Source: an uncultured Alphaproteobacteria bacterium (GTDB lineage: Bacteria; Pseudomonadota; Alphaproteobacteria; Micropepsales; Micropepsaceae). From it: DNA of 64,000 bases. The DNA is taken from assembly GCA_902826695.1 (NCBI GenBank), contig CADEFU010000001.1:62001-126000 (forward strand), read 5' to 3'. The translations under genes were made by a program, and so were the position numbers. Each line of letters starts with the position of its first letter. Positions within the stretch are counted from its first letter, which is position 1. Shown here one piece after another: positions 51,633 to 61,014 of the stretch. The notes under the pieces are model-generated. The model was not told the DNA's origin. It saw nothing but the letters and a program-made list of their open reading frames with translations, and made no database searches.

Positions 51633-53867
51633 CTAGAAGGGGAAGGGTTGTTCTGTGTTGACGCCGAGCTCCTTGGCGGTGCGTGCACCGTTTGCTCGAA
51701 GGAGGTTGGTCATCTGCGCGTCGCCATCGGCTGCATCGAGCGCCGTTCGGTATTGACTGATCTCGTTAATGTCCACGCCATGGATGAGCAATAACTCAGC
51801 GAGTTTGATGTTTCGTTCCATCACGGCGTGCTTGAGAGCGGTCTCGCCGTATTCGGGTGTTGCCAGGGGGATGCCTTGCTCGAGTAAGTAGCGGACGACT
51901 TCAATGCGCCCGGCGACATCCTTCTGCACAACAGCGGCGGGGCCGAATATTGCTTCCTTCAAGGTTGCTTGCGCAATGGCTGCCGTCGGGGACCAAGTGG
52001 GGCAGAGTGAAATGAATCGTTTCAGCAATTCCAAGTCACCTAGGCCAGCGACCGACTCTATGGCTTGGGACGAATAGTCGATGTCGCCGCAGGAGCGAGC
52101 GCCTCGTGTGATAAGGATGTCGATCAACCCTCTTCGGCCCCACGAAGCCGCAGATGCCAGCATTTGGTCGGCATGTTTTTGGCGTTGCTTGTGGGCCAGC
52201 AATAAGTCGACGAGGTGCTCTTGCTGCACCAGAGGCTTGTCCTCCCACAAGCGACCGACGCTGGTTAGCATCGGCCACGCACCATCTTTGGCGTCAAGGT
52301 CTGCGCCCTTTCGCAGCAACGTGCGCGCCGCATCAGTGTTTAAGTGTTTGATGGCGTAGTACAGCGCCTGTGGACCATCGTCTGCAAATGACTCGCCGGT
52401 GATGCTGGCGAAGCGGCTGTGGAGGGCGTCCACGTGTGCGTCAAGTTTGGCGCCGAGCGTAAGAAGTGTTTCTATCGTTGCACCGTTCGAGGCCACTGCC
52501 GCCTGCATCAACGGCGTAAACGCAAAATCTTGATCAAGGGTCGCGCCATCGGTGACGATTTGGCCGATTTGTTTCAGGTCGTTTGCGCGGATCGCGGCGT
52601 CGAGTTCCTGCCGCCGGCGCTTCGCGAACGTTAGGGCGATGTCGCGTCGGCATTCGTCGCCGGATTCTACCGCGCTTAAAAGACCGACGAGTTCGTCTGT
52701 GCGCAATAGATTCACATCCTGCGTTTCGGCGAGCAGCTTGCGGATGAGTTCTAAGTCGTTTCTCTTGAGTGCGACGGCGAGAACCTTCTTCGCCGACGCC
52801 GAATTGGCTATGCCGTCAAGCGCTATGTTGATGAGCGGGAGTAACGCGTTGCTTTCAGAGGCGAACTCCTCAGTTATTAGCTGATGGATCGGAGAGCCGC
52901 GGCGTGCGTTTGGTTTGCCATTTGCAATCAGGATATCGATACATGCGACGCAATCGCGCCGGAGTGCGGTGCGCAGCGGCGCGAGCCACCCTCCCGCGTC
53001 ATCGGGTAACGGCGCTTCGCCATATTGGAACAGTAGGTCGATTAGATCGACGCGTTTGAGCGAGACCGCAGCGTCGAGCGCGTCGCCGCGATGCCTCGGC
53101 GGTATCCCAAGGCGCCGGATCTCTGCCAAGAACTTGCGGAGAAAGGTCGCGTCACCTGTTTCTGTTGCGATTTTGAGCGCGCTTTTATGAGGATCGTCGA
53201 GGATGTCGAACTTGGCCCCAGCCGCAATGAGCTTGGTTGCGATCGCAATGTTCTTGCGGTGGGCTGCCCACTTGAGCGGAGTCCGCCCCCACGCATCCAC
53301 GGCATTCAGGTCGCTGCCTGCCGCAATAAAGCGCGCGACTGCGGCCAGGTCTTGCGCCCGTGCGGCGGTGTGCAGGTTCGTTGCCTGCGGCCGGCGGCTG
53401 AACTCGCCCGCGAGGCGGATCGCGTCTTGACGGGTCTGCCCCTCTGTTCTTGGTAAGCACACATCCTTGTCGGGATAGCTCGGATCGCTTACCAGCGCTT
53501 GGTTGAAGACCCGCGCTGCGGCGACGAGAACCTTGTCGGAGTGCTCGCTGATTGCAACGCCGTGAACGAATCCGATGTAGCGCGCGCTCTGATGAATAGC
53601 GAGGCAACGTATGCCGAAGGGAGATTCGTATTCGGATTCGCCAATCGGTTTGACATAGCGGTAGTCGCGCGCGCGTATTGCCGCTTTGGCATAAGCAACC
53701 GGATCAAACGCCGCTAACCGCGCGATGTAACGCTCTTCTTCCGGGCTCGTTGCCGGTGTTGTTGCGTTGCTTTTTCCCGCTAGTTGTTGGGCGCGGCTCA
53801 GATAGATCGCGCCGCCCGCGAAAGTGCAGGTGATGCAAATTGCAAGCAACGCCCACCAGCGCTTCAT
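51633..53867 (-). CDS. Large membrane-anchored or exported ankyrin-repeat protein
   Basis: A 744-aa protein with an N-terminal hydrophobic signal or anchor (about 4-24). A roughly 130-residue region follows that holds two cysteines (IRCLAIHQSARYIGFVHG and KDVCLPR). Ankyrin repeats cover the remaining 560 residues, with about 12 units such as DLNAVDAWGRTPLKWAAHRK and TLDQDFAFTPLMQAAVASNG. The repeats probably bind a protein in the periplasm. ATG 53867 is the only start with a signal sequence; the 216 codons of open frame upstream are antisense to the gene at 53879. Partner unknown. Confidence 0.82.
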   Translation of the reverse strand: MKRWWALLAICITCTFAGGAIYLSRAQQLAGKSNATTPATSPEEERYIARLAAFDPVAYAKAAIRARDYRYVKPIGESEYESPFGIRCLAIHQSARYIGFVHGVAISEHSDKVLVAAARVFNQALVSDPSYPDKDVCLPRTEGQTRQDAIRLAGEFSRRPQATNLHTAARAQDLAAVARFIAAGSDLNAVDAWGRTPLKWAAHRKNIAIATKLIAAGAKFDILDDPHKSALKIATETGDATFLRKFLAEIRRLGIPPRHRGDALDAAVSLKRVDLIDLLFQYGEAPLPDDAGGWLAPLRTALRRDCVACIDILIANGKPNARRGSPIHQLITEEFASESNALLPLINIALDGIANSASAKKVLAVALKRNDLELIRKLLAETQDVNLLRTDELVGLLSAVESGDECRRDIALTFAKRRRQELDAAIRANDLKQIGQIVTDGATLDQDFAFTPLMQAAVASNGATIETLLTLGAKLDAHVDALHSRFASITGESFADDGPQALYYAIKHLNTDAARTLLRKGADLDAKDGAWPMLTSVGRLWEDKPLVQQEHLVDLLLAHKQRQKHADQMLASAASWGRRGLIDILITRGARSCGDIDYSSQAIESVAGLGDLELLKRFISLCPTWSPTAAIAQATLKEAIFGPAAVVQKDVAGRIEVVRYLLEQGIPLATPEYGETALKHAVMERNIKLAELLLIHGVDINEISQYRTALDAADGDAQMTNLLRANGARTAKELGVNTEQPFPF

Positions 53868-53878
53868 ATGTTGGGTCC

Positions 53879-55096
53879 TCAGAAGAACGCCTGGATCCCC
53901 GTTTGTGCCCGTCCCAAGATCAGCGCGTGGACGTCGTGGGTGCCTTCGTAGGTGTTGACGGTTTCCAGGTTCATCACGTGGCGGATGATGTGGTACTCGT
54001 CGGAGATGCCGTTGCCGCCGTGGATGTCGCGGGCTTGGCGGGCGATGTCGAGGGCTTTGCCGCAGTTGTTGCGCTTGAGCAGCGAGACGGCAGGCGGGGC
54101 GGCTTTGCCGGCTTCGATCAGGCGGCCGAGTTGCAGGACCGCTGCTGTGCCGAGCGTGATTTCGGTTTGCATGTCGGCGAGCTTCTTTTGGATCAGCTGC
54201 GTTGCGGCGAGCGGGCGGCCGAATTGTTTGCGGTCGAGCGCGTATTGGCGGGCTTGATGCCAGCAGAATTCGGCGGCGCCCATGACACCCCAAGCGATGC
54301 CGTAGCGAGCACGGTTGAGACACGAGAATGGGCCGCCGAGGCCGCTGGCGCCCGGGAGTTGGTTTGCGGCGGGGATGAATACGTCGTCGAACGCGAGCTG
54401 ACCGGTGATCGAGGCGCGGAGCGAGAACTTGCCTTCGATCTTCGGCGTCGAGAAGCCTTTGAAGCCGCGCTCGACGATGAAGCCGCGGATCTTGTCGTCG
54501 TCTGTCTTTGCCCAAACGACAGCGATGTCGGCGATCGGCGCGTTCGTGATCCAGTTTTTCGCGCCTTTCAAGATGAAGCCGCCGGGCGCTGCTTTCGCGC
54601 GCGTTATCATCGAGCCGGGGTCGGAGCCGTGGTCGGGTTCGGTTAGGCCGAAGCAGCCGATCATTTCGCCGGTCGCGAGTTTGGGCAAGAAGCGACGGCG
54701 TTGCTCTTCCGAGCCGAACTTGTAGATCGGGTGCATGACGAGCGAGGACTGCACGCTCATCGCCGAGCGGTAGCCGCTGTCCACGCGCTCGACTTCGCGG
54801 GCGGCGAGACCGTAGGCGACGTAACCGAGACCCGCGCCGCCGTAGGTTTCGGGAATCGTGATGCCGAGCAGGCCCATCTCGCCCATCTCGCGCATGATCT
54901 CGACGTGGAAGTGTTCTTTGCGGTTCGCTTCCAGCACGCGCGGCATCAACTTTGCCTGCGCGTAGTCGCGCGATGACTTCGCGATGAGCCGCTCTTCCTC
55001 CGTGAGCTGATCATTCAGCAGCAGCGGGTCTTCCCAATTGAAGCTGCCGTTGTCGATGTCGGCGTGATGCTTGGAGGCGGCGGCGGGTTCAGCCAT
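53879..55096 (-). CDS. gcdH: Glutaryl-CoA dehydrogenase
   Basis: A 405-aa acyl-CoA dehydrogenase that oxidises and decarboxylates glutaryl-CoA to crotonyl-CoA in lysine/tryptophan degradation. The N-terminus ([18 protein letters not shown]) and [19 protein letters not shown] are characteristic of this subfamily. The FAD region ([16 protein letters not shown]) and catalytic E in YEGTHDVH are present. ATG 55096 ([11 protein letters not shown]) was chosen; the frame stays open to 55180. It is a single gene with no adjacent ETF genes in view. Confidence 0.9.
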   Translation of the reverse strand: MAEPAAASKHHADIDNGSFNWEDPLLLNDQLTEEERLIAKSSRDYAQAKLMPRVLEANRKEHFHVEIMREMGEMGLLGITIPETYGGAGLGYVAYGLAAREVERVDSGYRSAMSVQSSLVMHPIYKFGSEEQRRRFLPKLATGEMIGCFGLTEPDHGSDPGSMITRAKAAPGGFILKGAKNWITNAPIADIAVVWAKTDDDKIRGFIVERGFKGFSTPKIEGKFSLRASITGQLAFDDVFIPAANQLPGASGLGGPFSCLNRARYGIAWGVMGAAEFCWHQARQYALDRKQFGRPLAATQLIQKKLADMQTEITLGTAAVLQLGRLIEAGKAAPPAVSLLKRNNCGKALDIARQARDIHGGNGISDEYHIIRHVMNLETVNTYEGTHDVHALILGRAQTGIQAFF

Positions 55097-55318
55097 GATT
55101 TTGTTCCGTTGCGTGAGTGCCACGCATAGCGCGTCCGGCACGAAAATTCCAACCTCGTTCGCCCGTGCGGGGTGGGCCACAACTCTCGTTTATTGGGGTG
55201 CGGCCGGGTTCGCTTGCGCGGTTAACACGGTGCACGCGTGGTCACTATGCCGCGTTCGCTTCGTGCACGGCAGACCTCATGCGAGGCGCGAGTGGTCTGC
55301 GGGGGAAGGAGTCAGTTG

Positions 55319-55442
55319 GGGCGAGTTGGATCACACTTCTATCGGATCGGTTACGCGCTCTGCCCGGAGGTTGCTGCAATTGGCGCGCGGGCGAGCGATA
55401 GTTGCTTTCGCCGTGCCCCCCTCGCGCACGGTCTGGGGTACT
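55319..55442 (+). promoter_or_regulatory. Putative structured leader of the first small paralogue (copy 1)
   Basis: GGGCGAGTTGGATCACAC (55319-55336) is identical to the start of the leader of the next paralogue, 106 bases before the ATG. Near the ATG, CCGTGC (55411-55416) pairs with GCACGG (55426-55431) around a loop beginning with CCCCC. A G-run (55435-55438) lies 4 bases before the ATG and can pair with those C residues, hiding the ribosome site. This could be a translational switch. The preceding 55097-55318 shows nothing I can support apart from the region's promoter. Confidence 0.45.
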
Positions 55443-55730
55443 ATGGTCGTTCTGTCGTTCGTTACTCTCGTGATCGGTTTGGTGATTACCGGTTACTCGC
55501 TGATGTTCAGCGCGTCGGCGCAAGCGCGCCTGTCGAGCCTTTGGGTAATTTCGGTTGCGGCTTTCGTGGCGGTCGGCTTTTTGAGCGCGCAGATGAATGG
55601 CGGGCGACCCTACGGGTTCGATATTCCGATTGGGCTCGACCAGTGGAAGCACTTACGTCCGGATGCGGATGGGCCCGCGAAGCCCAACATTCAGAAGCCC
55701 CAACAGGACGACGGAACGCCGATGGTCTGA
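55443..55730 (+). CDS. Small membrane protein, tandem paralogue 1
   Basis: A 95-aa protein with two membrane helices (about 3-24 and 34-50). The conserved C-terminal region MNGGRPYGFDIPIGLDQWKH is very similar to the next gene's product, and a proline-rich tail ends at GTPMV. ATG 55443 is set by the shared leader layout (G-run, 4 bases, ATG). The longer open frame to 55071 is not supported. No family recognised; tandem duplication with its control region is likely. Confidence 0.72.
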   Translation: MVVLSFVTLVIGLVITGYSLMFSASAQARLSSLWVISVAAFVAVGFLSAQMNGGRPYGFDIPIGLDQWKHLRPDADGPAKPNIQKPQQDDGTPMV

Positions 55731-55861
55731 TCGGCCGAAATTCTGCGGATTCAAGGGCTTCTCCCGGCTGCAACTTCCGATATCAGCCTGTGATCGCGTT
55801 CTTCGCCACGGGGAGTACTGCAGCTAGTGCGTGCGACTTGCTTGTGGGTATGAACCGATCC

Positions 55862-55981
55862 GGGCGAGTTGGATCACACATCGTTGCAATTGGTTTCAAA
55901 ATTCAATTGCCGATACAGAGAACGAGGGTAGCGTTCTCGCATGCCGCGCACCCCCCAACCCCGCGCGGCACTGGGGGCAAC
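55862..55981 (+). promoter_or_regulatory. Putative structured leader of the second small paralogue (copy 2)
   Basis: The same 18-base box (55862-55879) begins it, 102 bases before the ATG. GCAATTG (55886-55892) pairs with CAATTGC (55904-55910), and GAGAACG (55918-55924) with CGTTCTC (55932-55938). TGCCGCGC (55942-55949) pairs with GCGCGGCA (55963-55970) around a C-run loop. GGGGG (55973-55977) lies 4 bases before the ATG. The loop C residues can pair with the G-run and occlude the ribosome site, as in copy 1. Confidence 0.5.
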
Positions 55982-56278
55982 ATGATGATGGTTCCCTTCG
56001 TGCTCGCCGTGACGCTCCTCTCGATCACGGGATACACGATGCTATTAGGTCAGACTGTTCGCGAACGGTTCTCGGGCTTCGGCGTGCTGGTCGCCGCCGC
56101 GCTGGTCACCGGCGCGTATGTAAGTGCGAACTTCAACGGTGGCAAGCCATACGGCTTCGACATCGCCATTGGGGTTGAGCCATGGCGGCACGGGAAAGAG
56201 TTGCCTGTGCAGCCGGTCTCGGCGACGCCCACGGGCGACGAGCAGAAGCCCGATGAGAACGGCGCGCCGATCGTCTAA
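55982..56278 (+). CDS. Small membrane protein, tandem paralogue 2
   Basis: A 98-aa protein with two membrane helices (about 4-22 and 34-52). The C-terminal [21 protein letters not shown] is nearly the same as in paralogue 1, and a proline/glutamate-rich tail ends at GAPIV. ATG 55982 is the first of three Met codons and sits 4 bases after a G-run. It ends with a 4-base stop overlap (CTAA) with the convergent ligD gene. No family recognised. Confidence 0.74.
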   Translation: MMMVPFVLAVTLLSITGYTMLLGQTVRERFSGFGVLVAAALVTGAYVSANFNGGKPYGFDIAIGVEPWRHGKELPVQPVSATPTGDEQKPDENGAPIV

Positions 56279-58878
56279 CGCAGGCGTTTGGCGGCGGCGT
56301 CGAACGGGCGCGCAGCTTTCGCGTAGTCGCCCCAAGGCTTCATCTTCTTGAGCAAAGCCGGCGCGGTTTCGATTGTGAACCGCGCCGGATCGAGCCCCGT
56401 CTTCACTTGCGGCCACGTGAGCGGCATCGACACCGGCGCGCCTGGGCGTGCGCGCGGTGAGAGCGCTGAGACTGCGGTCGAGATGTGGTCGTTGCGCAGG
56501 TAGTCGAGGAAGATGCGGCCGCCGCGGTCCTTCTTCGCCATTGTGGTCAGGTACTTTGCTGGGGAATCTGCGGCCATGCGGCGGCAGAGTTCGAGCGCGA
56601 ACGATTTCGCTTCGTCCCAGGTGAGGGGTACCTTTGACTTGGCGAACGTCGTGACGACGTGCAGACCCTTGCCGCCGGTCGTCTTGCAGAAGCCTACAAG
56701 TCCGACGTGATTGAGGCGCTCGTTCAATTCGTTGGCGGCCTCGATGACGCGTGCGAATGGCACGTCGGGTGCGGGGTCGAGGTCGAAGACGAGGCGGCCG
56801 GGTGTTTCTGGATCGCCGGGTTGGCAGTTCGTCGGGTGGAATTCCACTGCGCCGATCTGAGCGGCGGCGACGAGCGCTTCCAAGCTGTCGAATTGCGTGT
56901 ATGGCTTCTTGTCGCCGCGCACACGGACCAGGCTGATCGCCTTCGACATGCCGGCCATCTCGTGGCGCTGGAAGAACTTTTGGCCATCGATGCCGTCAGG
57001 CGCGCGGATGATGGAGCAGGGGCGCCCCTTCACGTAGTCGAGCAGGTGCTCGCCAATCGCTTCGTAGTATTGCGCGAGGTCGAGCTTCGTGACGCCCGGG
57101 TCGGGCCAGAGGACTTTGTCGGCGTTGCTGATGGCGATACCGGCGACGCGGGGCGACTTGCTGGCTTGCGAGGAGACGATGACGGCGGGCAGGTCCGGCT
57201 TTTCGTCGGCAGGGCGGACGTGCTCGACGATGACCTCGTTCGCGGGCTTATCTTCGCGCAGGCCTTTGTAGGAGGCCTGCGTGATGTGGCCGTCGCCGCT
57301 CCAGCCGGCGAACTCGATCTCGGCGACGAGAGTGGGCTTTGTCCAATGGATCGTGTGCGTCTTTTTTAGGGTCTCAGTGCTGGCGAACGGGCAGGTTGGC
57401 GTGACGAGTTCCTTTAGCCGCTTGTGCAGGTTGAGAGCGGTCTTGCCGTCGAAGCCTGTGCCGACGCGGCCCAAGTAGAGGAGTTTGCCGCCCTTGTGGG
57501 CGCCAACGATCAGTGAGCGGAAGCGGTCACCCTCCTCGGTCCAACCGCCGATCACGACCTCCTGGCCGCCGCGGATCTTCGACTTGAGCCAGGCATCGCT
57601 GCGGACGGAGCGGTAGGTCGAGTCCAGGCGCTTCGAGACGATGCCTTCGAGTTTCATCTTACGGGCGGCTTCGAGGACGGCCTTGCCGTCGTCTTCGATG
57701 TGTTCGACGTAGCGGATGCGCGGTGCAGCGCGCGCGATAACGCCGCGCAGACGTTCTTTGCGTGCGCTCAAGGGAAGCGAGCGCAGGTCTTCCGCGCCGA
57801 GGGCCAGAAGGTCGAAGGCGAAGTAAACCAGAGTGTCCGTCTTGCGGTCCGCGATCGCCGCTTGGAGCGCCGAGAAGTGCGGCTGGCCGTCTTTGTCCAG
57901 CGCGCAGATTTCGCCGTCGATGATGCAATCCGGGAGCTTCTCCGCCGCGCGGGCTATGGCTTTGAACTTTCCGGTCCAGTCGAGGCCCTTGCGCGTGCGC
58001 AGTGCAGCGTTTGCGTCCTCGACGCGCAACTGCATGCGGTAGCCATCGAACTTGATCTCGTGGCCCCAGGCGCCAGCGCGGGGTGGCACATCGACGGGCT
58101 TGCAGAGCTGCGGCGGGATGAATGCCGGCAGGTGCGTGAGATGCGTACCATGAGCCGGGGATGCGGGCTTTGGGTGCACCTGGCTTGCGCGTTCAGGCGC
58201 GTGCTCGCGGTTTGCGGTGTCGGAGTTCCAGATAGCATCGGCGGCCGTTGCCGTCGTCAGCATGAACGGCTTGGGCGCTTTGCCTTTGCCGGCGGCGATC
58301 TGCTCAAGCGTGCGGCCGGAGGCTACCGACTTGTCATCGGCCAGGATCTTGTCGCCGTGGCTTGAAACGGCGTGCTCGTCGCGGTGCTTGATCAGCAGCC
58401 AATTGTCGTTCTTGTCGGTGTCGCGGCGCTTCAACCGCACGAGCACCCAAGAGCCTTTGAGCTTTTTTCCGTCAACGCGGAACTTGAAGTCGCCTTTGGC
58501 AAGCGCTTGCTCGGGGGTGAGATCGCCTTCGATCTCCCAGTAACCCCGGTCCCAGAGCATGACGGTGCCGCCGCCATATTGGCCTTTCGGGATCGTGCCT
58601 TCGAAGTCGCCGTAGTCGAGTGGGTGATCTTCGACATAAACGGCCAGGCGCTTGTCGGCGGGGTCAAGCGAGGGCCCGCGCGTCACCGCCCAGGACTTGA
58701 ACACGCCGTCGAGTTCGAGGCGGAAGTCGTAGTGGAGGCGGGTGGCGGCGTGTTTTTGAACGACGAAGCGCGGGCGTTTCGACTTCGTGACGTGGGCGGC
58801 ACCTGAGGGTTCAGCCGTCTTCGAGAAGTCGCGCTTGGCTTGATAGCGCGCGAGTTTCTTTTTGGTTTCGCCGCGCAT
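56275..58878 (-). CDS. ligD: LigD, multidomain non-homologous end-joining ligase
   Basis: An 867-aa protein in the order 3'-phosphoesterase (about 40-190), ATP-dependent ligase (about 260-550) and primase-polymerase (about 580-850). The phosphoesterase has [17 protein letters not shown] and [16 protein letters not shown]; ligase motif I is IKFDGYR with the adenylated K. The polymerase has DLDPAP, with two metal-binding Asp. The start is ATG 58878 (MRGETKKKL). Ku is encoded 60 bases upstream on the same strand. Together they should repair double-strand breaks. Confidence 0.95.
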   Translation of the reverse strand: MRGETKKKLARYQAKRDFSKTAEPSGAAHVTKSKRPRFVVQKHAATRLHYDFRLELDGVFKSWAVTRGPSLDPADKRLAVYVEDHPLDYGDFEGTIPKGQYGGGTVMLWDRGYWEIEGDLTPEQALAKGDFKFRVDGKKLKGSWVLVRLKRRDTDKNDNWLLIKHRDEHAVSSHGDKILADDKSVASGRTLEQIAAGKGKAPKPFMLTTATAADAIWNSDTANREHAPERASQVHPKPASPAHGTHLTHLPAFIPPQLCKPVDVPPRAGAWGHEIKFDGYRMQLRVEDANAALRTRKGLDWTGKFKAIARAAEKLPDCIIDGEICALDKDGQPHFSALQAAIADRKTDTLVYFAFDLLALGAEDLRSLPLSARKERLRGVIARAAPRIRYVEHIEDDGKAVLEAARKMKLEGIVSKRLDSTYRSVRSDAWLKSKIRGGQEVVIGGWTEEGDRFRSLIVGAHKGGKLLYLGRVGTGFDGKTALNLHKRLKELVTPTCPFASTETLKKTHTIHWTKPTLVAEIEFAGWSGDGHITQASYKGLREDKPANEVIVEHVRPADEKPDLPAVIVSSQASKSPRVAGIAISNADKVLWPDPGVTKLDLAQYYEAIGEHLLDYVKGRPCSIIRAPDGIDGQKFFQRHEMAGMSKAISLVRVRGDKKPYTQFDSLEALVAAAQIGAVEFHPTNCQPGDPETPGRLVFDLDPAPDVPFARVIEAANELNERLNHVGLVGFCKTTGGKGLHVVTTFAKSKVPLTWDEAKSFALELCRRMAADSPAKYLTTMAKKDRGGRIFLDYLRNDHISTAVSALSPRARPGAPVSMPLTWPQVKTGLDPARFTIETAPALLKKMKPWGDYAKAARPFDAAAKRLR

Positions 58879-58890
58879 GACGTTAACGAC

Positions 58891-58928
58891 CACACCTCTT
58901 CCTTCCACTTCTGGAAGGGAGAGGGTGA
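58891..58928. repeat. Imperfect palindrome between ku and ligD
   Basis: CCTTCCA (58901-58907) pairs with TGGAAGG (58912-58918) around CTTC. Outward, the sequence continues as CACACCTCTT on one side and GAGAGGGTGAG on the other, mostly complementary, giving an imperfect arm of about 17 bases. This looks like the short REP-like CCCTCTCC palindromes scattered in many alphaproteobacteria. No T-run follows it. I see only one copy in this window. Confidence 0.4.
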
Positions 58929-58938
58929 GTAATGGTGC

Positions 58939-59790
58939 TCACTGCTTGGCGCGCTTTTTCGGCGCGGGCTTTGTGGGTTTGTCGGATTTCTCGGTCTTTT
59001 TCGGTTTTGCGTCGCTGCCGCCTTTGAGGCTCGCCTTCAGCGCATCCATCAGGTTGATGACGTTCGACTCCGCCGGTTCGTCCTTCTTGCTGATCTTGTG
59101 GCCCTTTTGTTTGCGTTCGATAAGTTCGCGCAGCGCGTCTTCGTAGTGGTCTTTGAATTGGGTCGGGTCGAAGTCGGCTTCCTTCTGCGCGATGATTTTG
59201 GCGGCGATCGCGATCATCTCCGGGTCGGGGCGGATCGCCGGGATATCGGCGAAGTAGTCTTTCATCGCGCGGACTTCTTCGTGGCTCCTCAGCGTGGTGG
59301 CGACAAGGCCGCGTTCGCGTGGCTCGATCGCGACCAGGCGCTCGCGCGACGACATGACGATGCGGCCCAAGGCCACTTGTTCGGCGCGCTCCATCGCTTC
59401 GCGGATGACGGCGAACGGTTCGGCGGCCATCTTGCCATCGGGCACGAGGTAGTAGGGGTTGTCCCAGTAGAGGTGGTCGATCTCGCTGGCGGGCACGAAG
59501 CTGTCGATCTCGATCGTCTTCGTGCTTTCGAGTTTGACGCTGTCGATTTCTTCCTGCGTCACGATCACGTACTCGCCCTTGGCGATCTCGTAGCCTTTGA
59601 CGAGGTTCTTGCGCTCGAGCGGCTCTTCGGTGCCGGCGTCGATCGTGATCATACGGATGCGGTTGCCCGTCGCCGGATTGATCATGTTGAAATGGACATC
59701 GCCTTTCGGGCTGATGGCGTTGTAGAGCGCAACCGGACAGGTCACGAGCGACAGTTTCAGATGTCCCTGCCAGGACGGACGAGCGGCCAT
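58939..59790 (-). CDS. ku: Ku-type DNA end-binding protein
   Basis: A 283-aa bacterial Ku homologue. The core beta-barrel is recognisable by WQGHLKLSLVTCPVALYNA and YVIVTQEEIDSV; residues 90-200 include PYYLVPDGKMAAEPFAVIREAM. The C-terminal lysine-rich tail (about 250-283) is typical and extends DNA binding. It forms a homodimer ring on DNA ends and recruits LigD, whose gene follows. Full length. Confidence 0.95.
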   Translation of the reverse strand: MAARPSWQGHLKLSLVTCPVALYNAISPKGDVHFNMINPATGNRIRMITIDAGTEEPLERKNLVKGYEIAKGEYVIVTQEEIDSVKLESTKTIEIDSFVPASEIDHLYWDNPYYLVPDGKMAAEPFAVIREAMERAEQVALGRIVMSSRERLVAIEPRERGLVATTLRSHEEVRAMKDYFADIPAIRPDPEMIAIAAKIIAQKEADFDPTQFKDHYEDALRELIERKQKGHKISKKDEPAESNVINLMDALKASLKGGSDAKPKKTEKSDKPTKPAPKKRAKQ

Positions 59791-59917
59791 AGTCTACCCC
59801 GAGTGCCCAAGGGGAGGATCGTCCGACTCTCGTCAGCGCAATTCAAGCAGAAGTTGATTAACAGCGAACCGCAGGTGCGATCACTTCGCTGTCATGGTTA
59901 GGCGTCAACCATAGCGG

Positions 59918-61003
59918 TCAAGCGGCTTCGGTCGCGACGAAGTTCTTCCAGTTGCGCATGTAGTTCACGAACGTATCGCTGAGCCCCTCGCGGTGGAGGT
60001 AGTCCGCCGTCACGGGCAGTGCGGCGTGCGCGAAGTTCGGGTCCTGTTGGACGCGCAACGGGAAGTCATGGTGTAGGACCGCGGCGCGACCGATGACGAC
60101 AAAGTCGAACCCAGCAGCGAGGCAACGCCTCGCGGTGTCGCCGGAGGTGATCTTGCCGGCCGCGCCGAGCCGGACGCCGTTGCGGTCGAGGTCGGTGAAG
60201 CACGAGGCCAGCGTGCGGCCGCGTTTGGCTTCTTCCTCAGGCTCCTTGAAGACGTCCCAGAGCGACATGTCGAGATAGTCGATAGCGCCACCCTGCATGA
60301 GGCGCTGGGCCACGACCCTAATCTCGTCGAGCTTCAGGCCGAAGCGCTCGGGGGAGAGGCGGACGCCGACGTTGAAGTCCGAGCGGCAGCGCTTTCGAAC
60401 CTGCTCGATGATCTCGAACAGGATACGCGCGCGGTTCTCCGGCGAGCCGCCGTAGCGGTCGGTGCGCTGGTTGACCTCGCCGCTGAGGAACTGCGCGAGG
60501 ATGTAGCCGTGTGCGCCGTGGAGCTCAACGCCGTCGAAGCCCGCGCGTTCGGCGCGGACGGCGGCAGCGGCGAAGTCGTCGATGAGTTGGCTCACTTCGC
60601 CTTCGGTCAACGCGCGTGCGCCCGTTTCAGCGTTGTCGGACGGGCAGTGCGGCGTCGTACCGATCAGCGCTTTCGGCGAGCGCATGCCGGCGTGGTGCAG
60701 CTGCACGACGGCAAAGCTCTGGTGGCGCTTGATTTCGGTGGCCAGCCGGGTGAGGCCTTCGATGTGTTGATCGGCAAAGATGCCGAGCTGACCGGGGAAG
60801 CCGCGGCCCTGCGCCTGTACATGGGCGGCGCAGGTCATGGTCAGGCCGAAGCCGCCTTTGGCGCGCATCGTGAGCCACCGGAATTCCTCGTCCGACAGGC
60901 GGCCGTCGTCGTGGCTTTGGCAGTTCGTCAGCGGCGCCAGAACGAAACGGTTCTTCAGCCCCGGCCCGTGACGGAACGCGAGCGGTTTGGATAGTTCGGT
61001 CAT
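59918..61003 (-). CDS. Old Yellow Enzyme-family NADH:flavin oxidoreductase
   Basis: A 361-aa FMN enzyme of the OYE family. LAPLTNCQSHDDGRLSDEE is the N-terminal strand/loop. The active-site HGAHGYILAQFLS and NQRTDRYGGSPENRARI motifs are present, and the Lys/Arg FMN-phosphate site is in DFVVIGRAAVLHHDF. It reduces alkenes or nitro compounds with NAD(P)H. It lies 11 bases after the thiolase stop on the same strand and may be in its operon. Confidence 0.9.
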   Translation of the reverse strand: MTELSKPLAFRHGPGLKNRFVLAPLTNCQSHDDGRLSDEEFRWLTMRAKGGFGLTMTCAAHVQAQGRGFPGQLGIFADQHIEGLTRLATEIKRHQSFAVVQLHHAGMRSPKALIGTTPHCPSDNAETGARALTEGEVSQLIDDFAAAAVRAERAGFDGVELHGAHGYILAQFLSGEVNQRTDRYGGSPENRARILFEIIEQVRKRCRSDFNVGVRLSPERFGLKLDEIRVVAQRLMQGGAIDYLDMSLWDVFKEPEEEAKRGRTLASCFTDLDRNGVRLGAAGKITSGDTARRCLAAGFDFVVIGRAAVLHHDFPLRVQQDPNFAHAALPVTADYLHREGLSDTFVNYMRNWKNFVATEAA

Positions 61004-61014
61004 GTCAGTGTCGC

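Noticed and set aside
53868..54515. N-terminal extension of the ankyrin protein by 216 codons
   Set aside because: It is antisense to glutaryl-CoA dehydrogenase and arginine/proline-rich; the signal sequence begins at 53867.
55319..55336. GTTGGATCAC in the leader box read as a 16S rRNA 3'-end fragment
   Set aside because: Only about nine bases resemble the rRNA end and the flanks do not match; coincidence is more likely.
55319..55442. Sigma-54 promoter in the shared leader box
   Set aside because: A TTGG...TTGC-like pattern exists in one copy only, and the spacing between GG and GC is too long.
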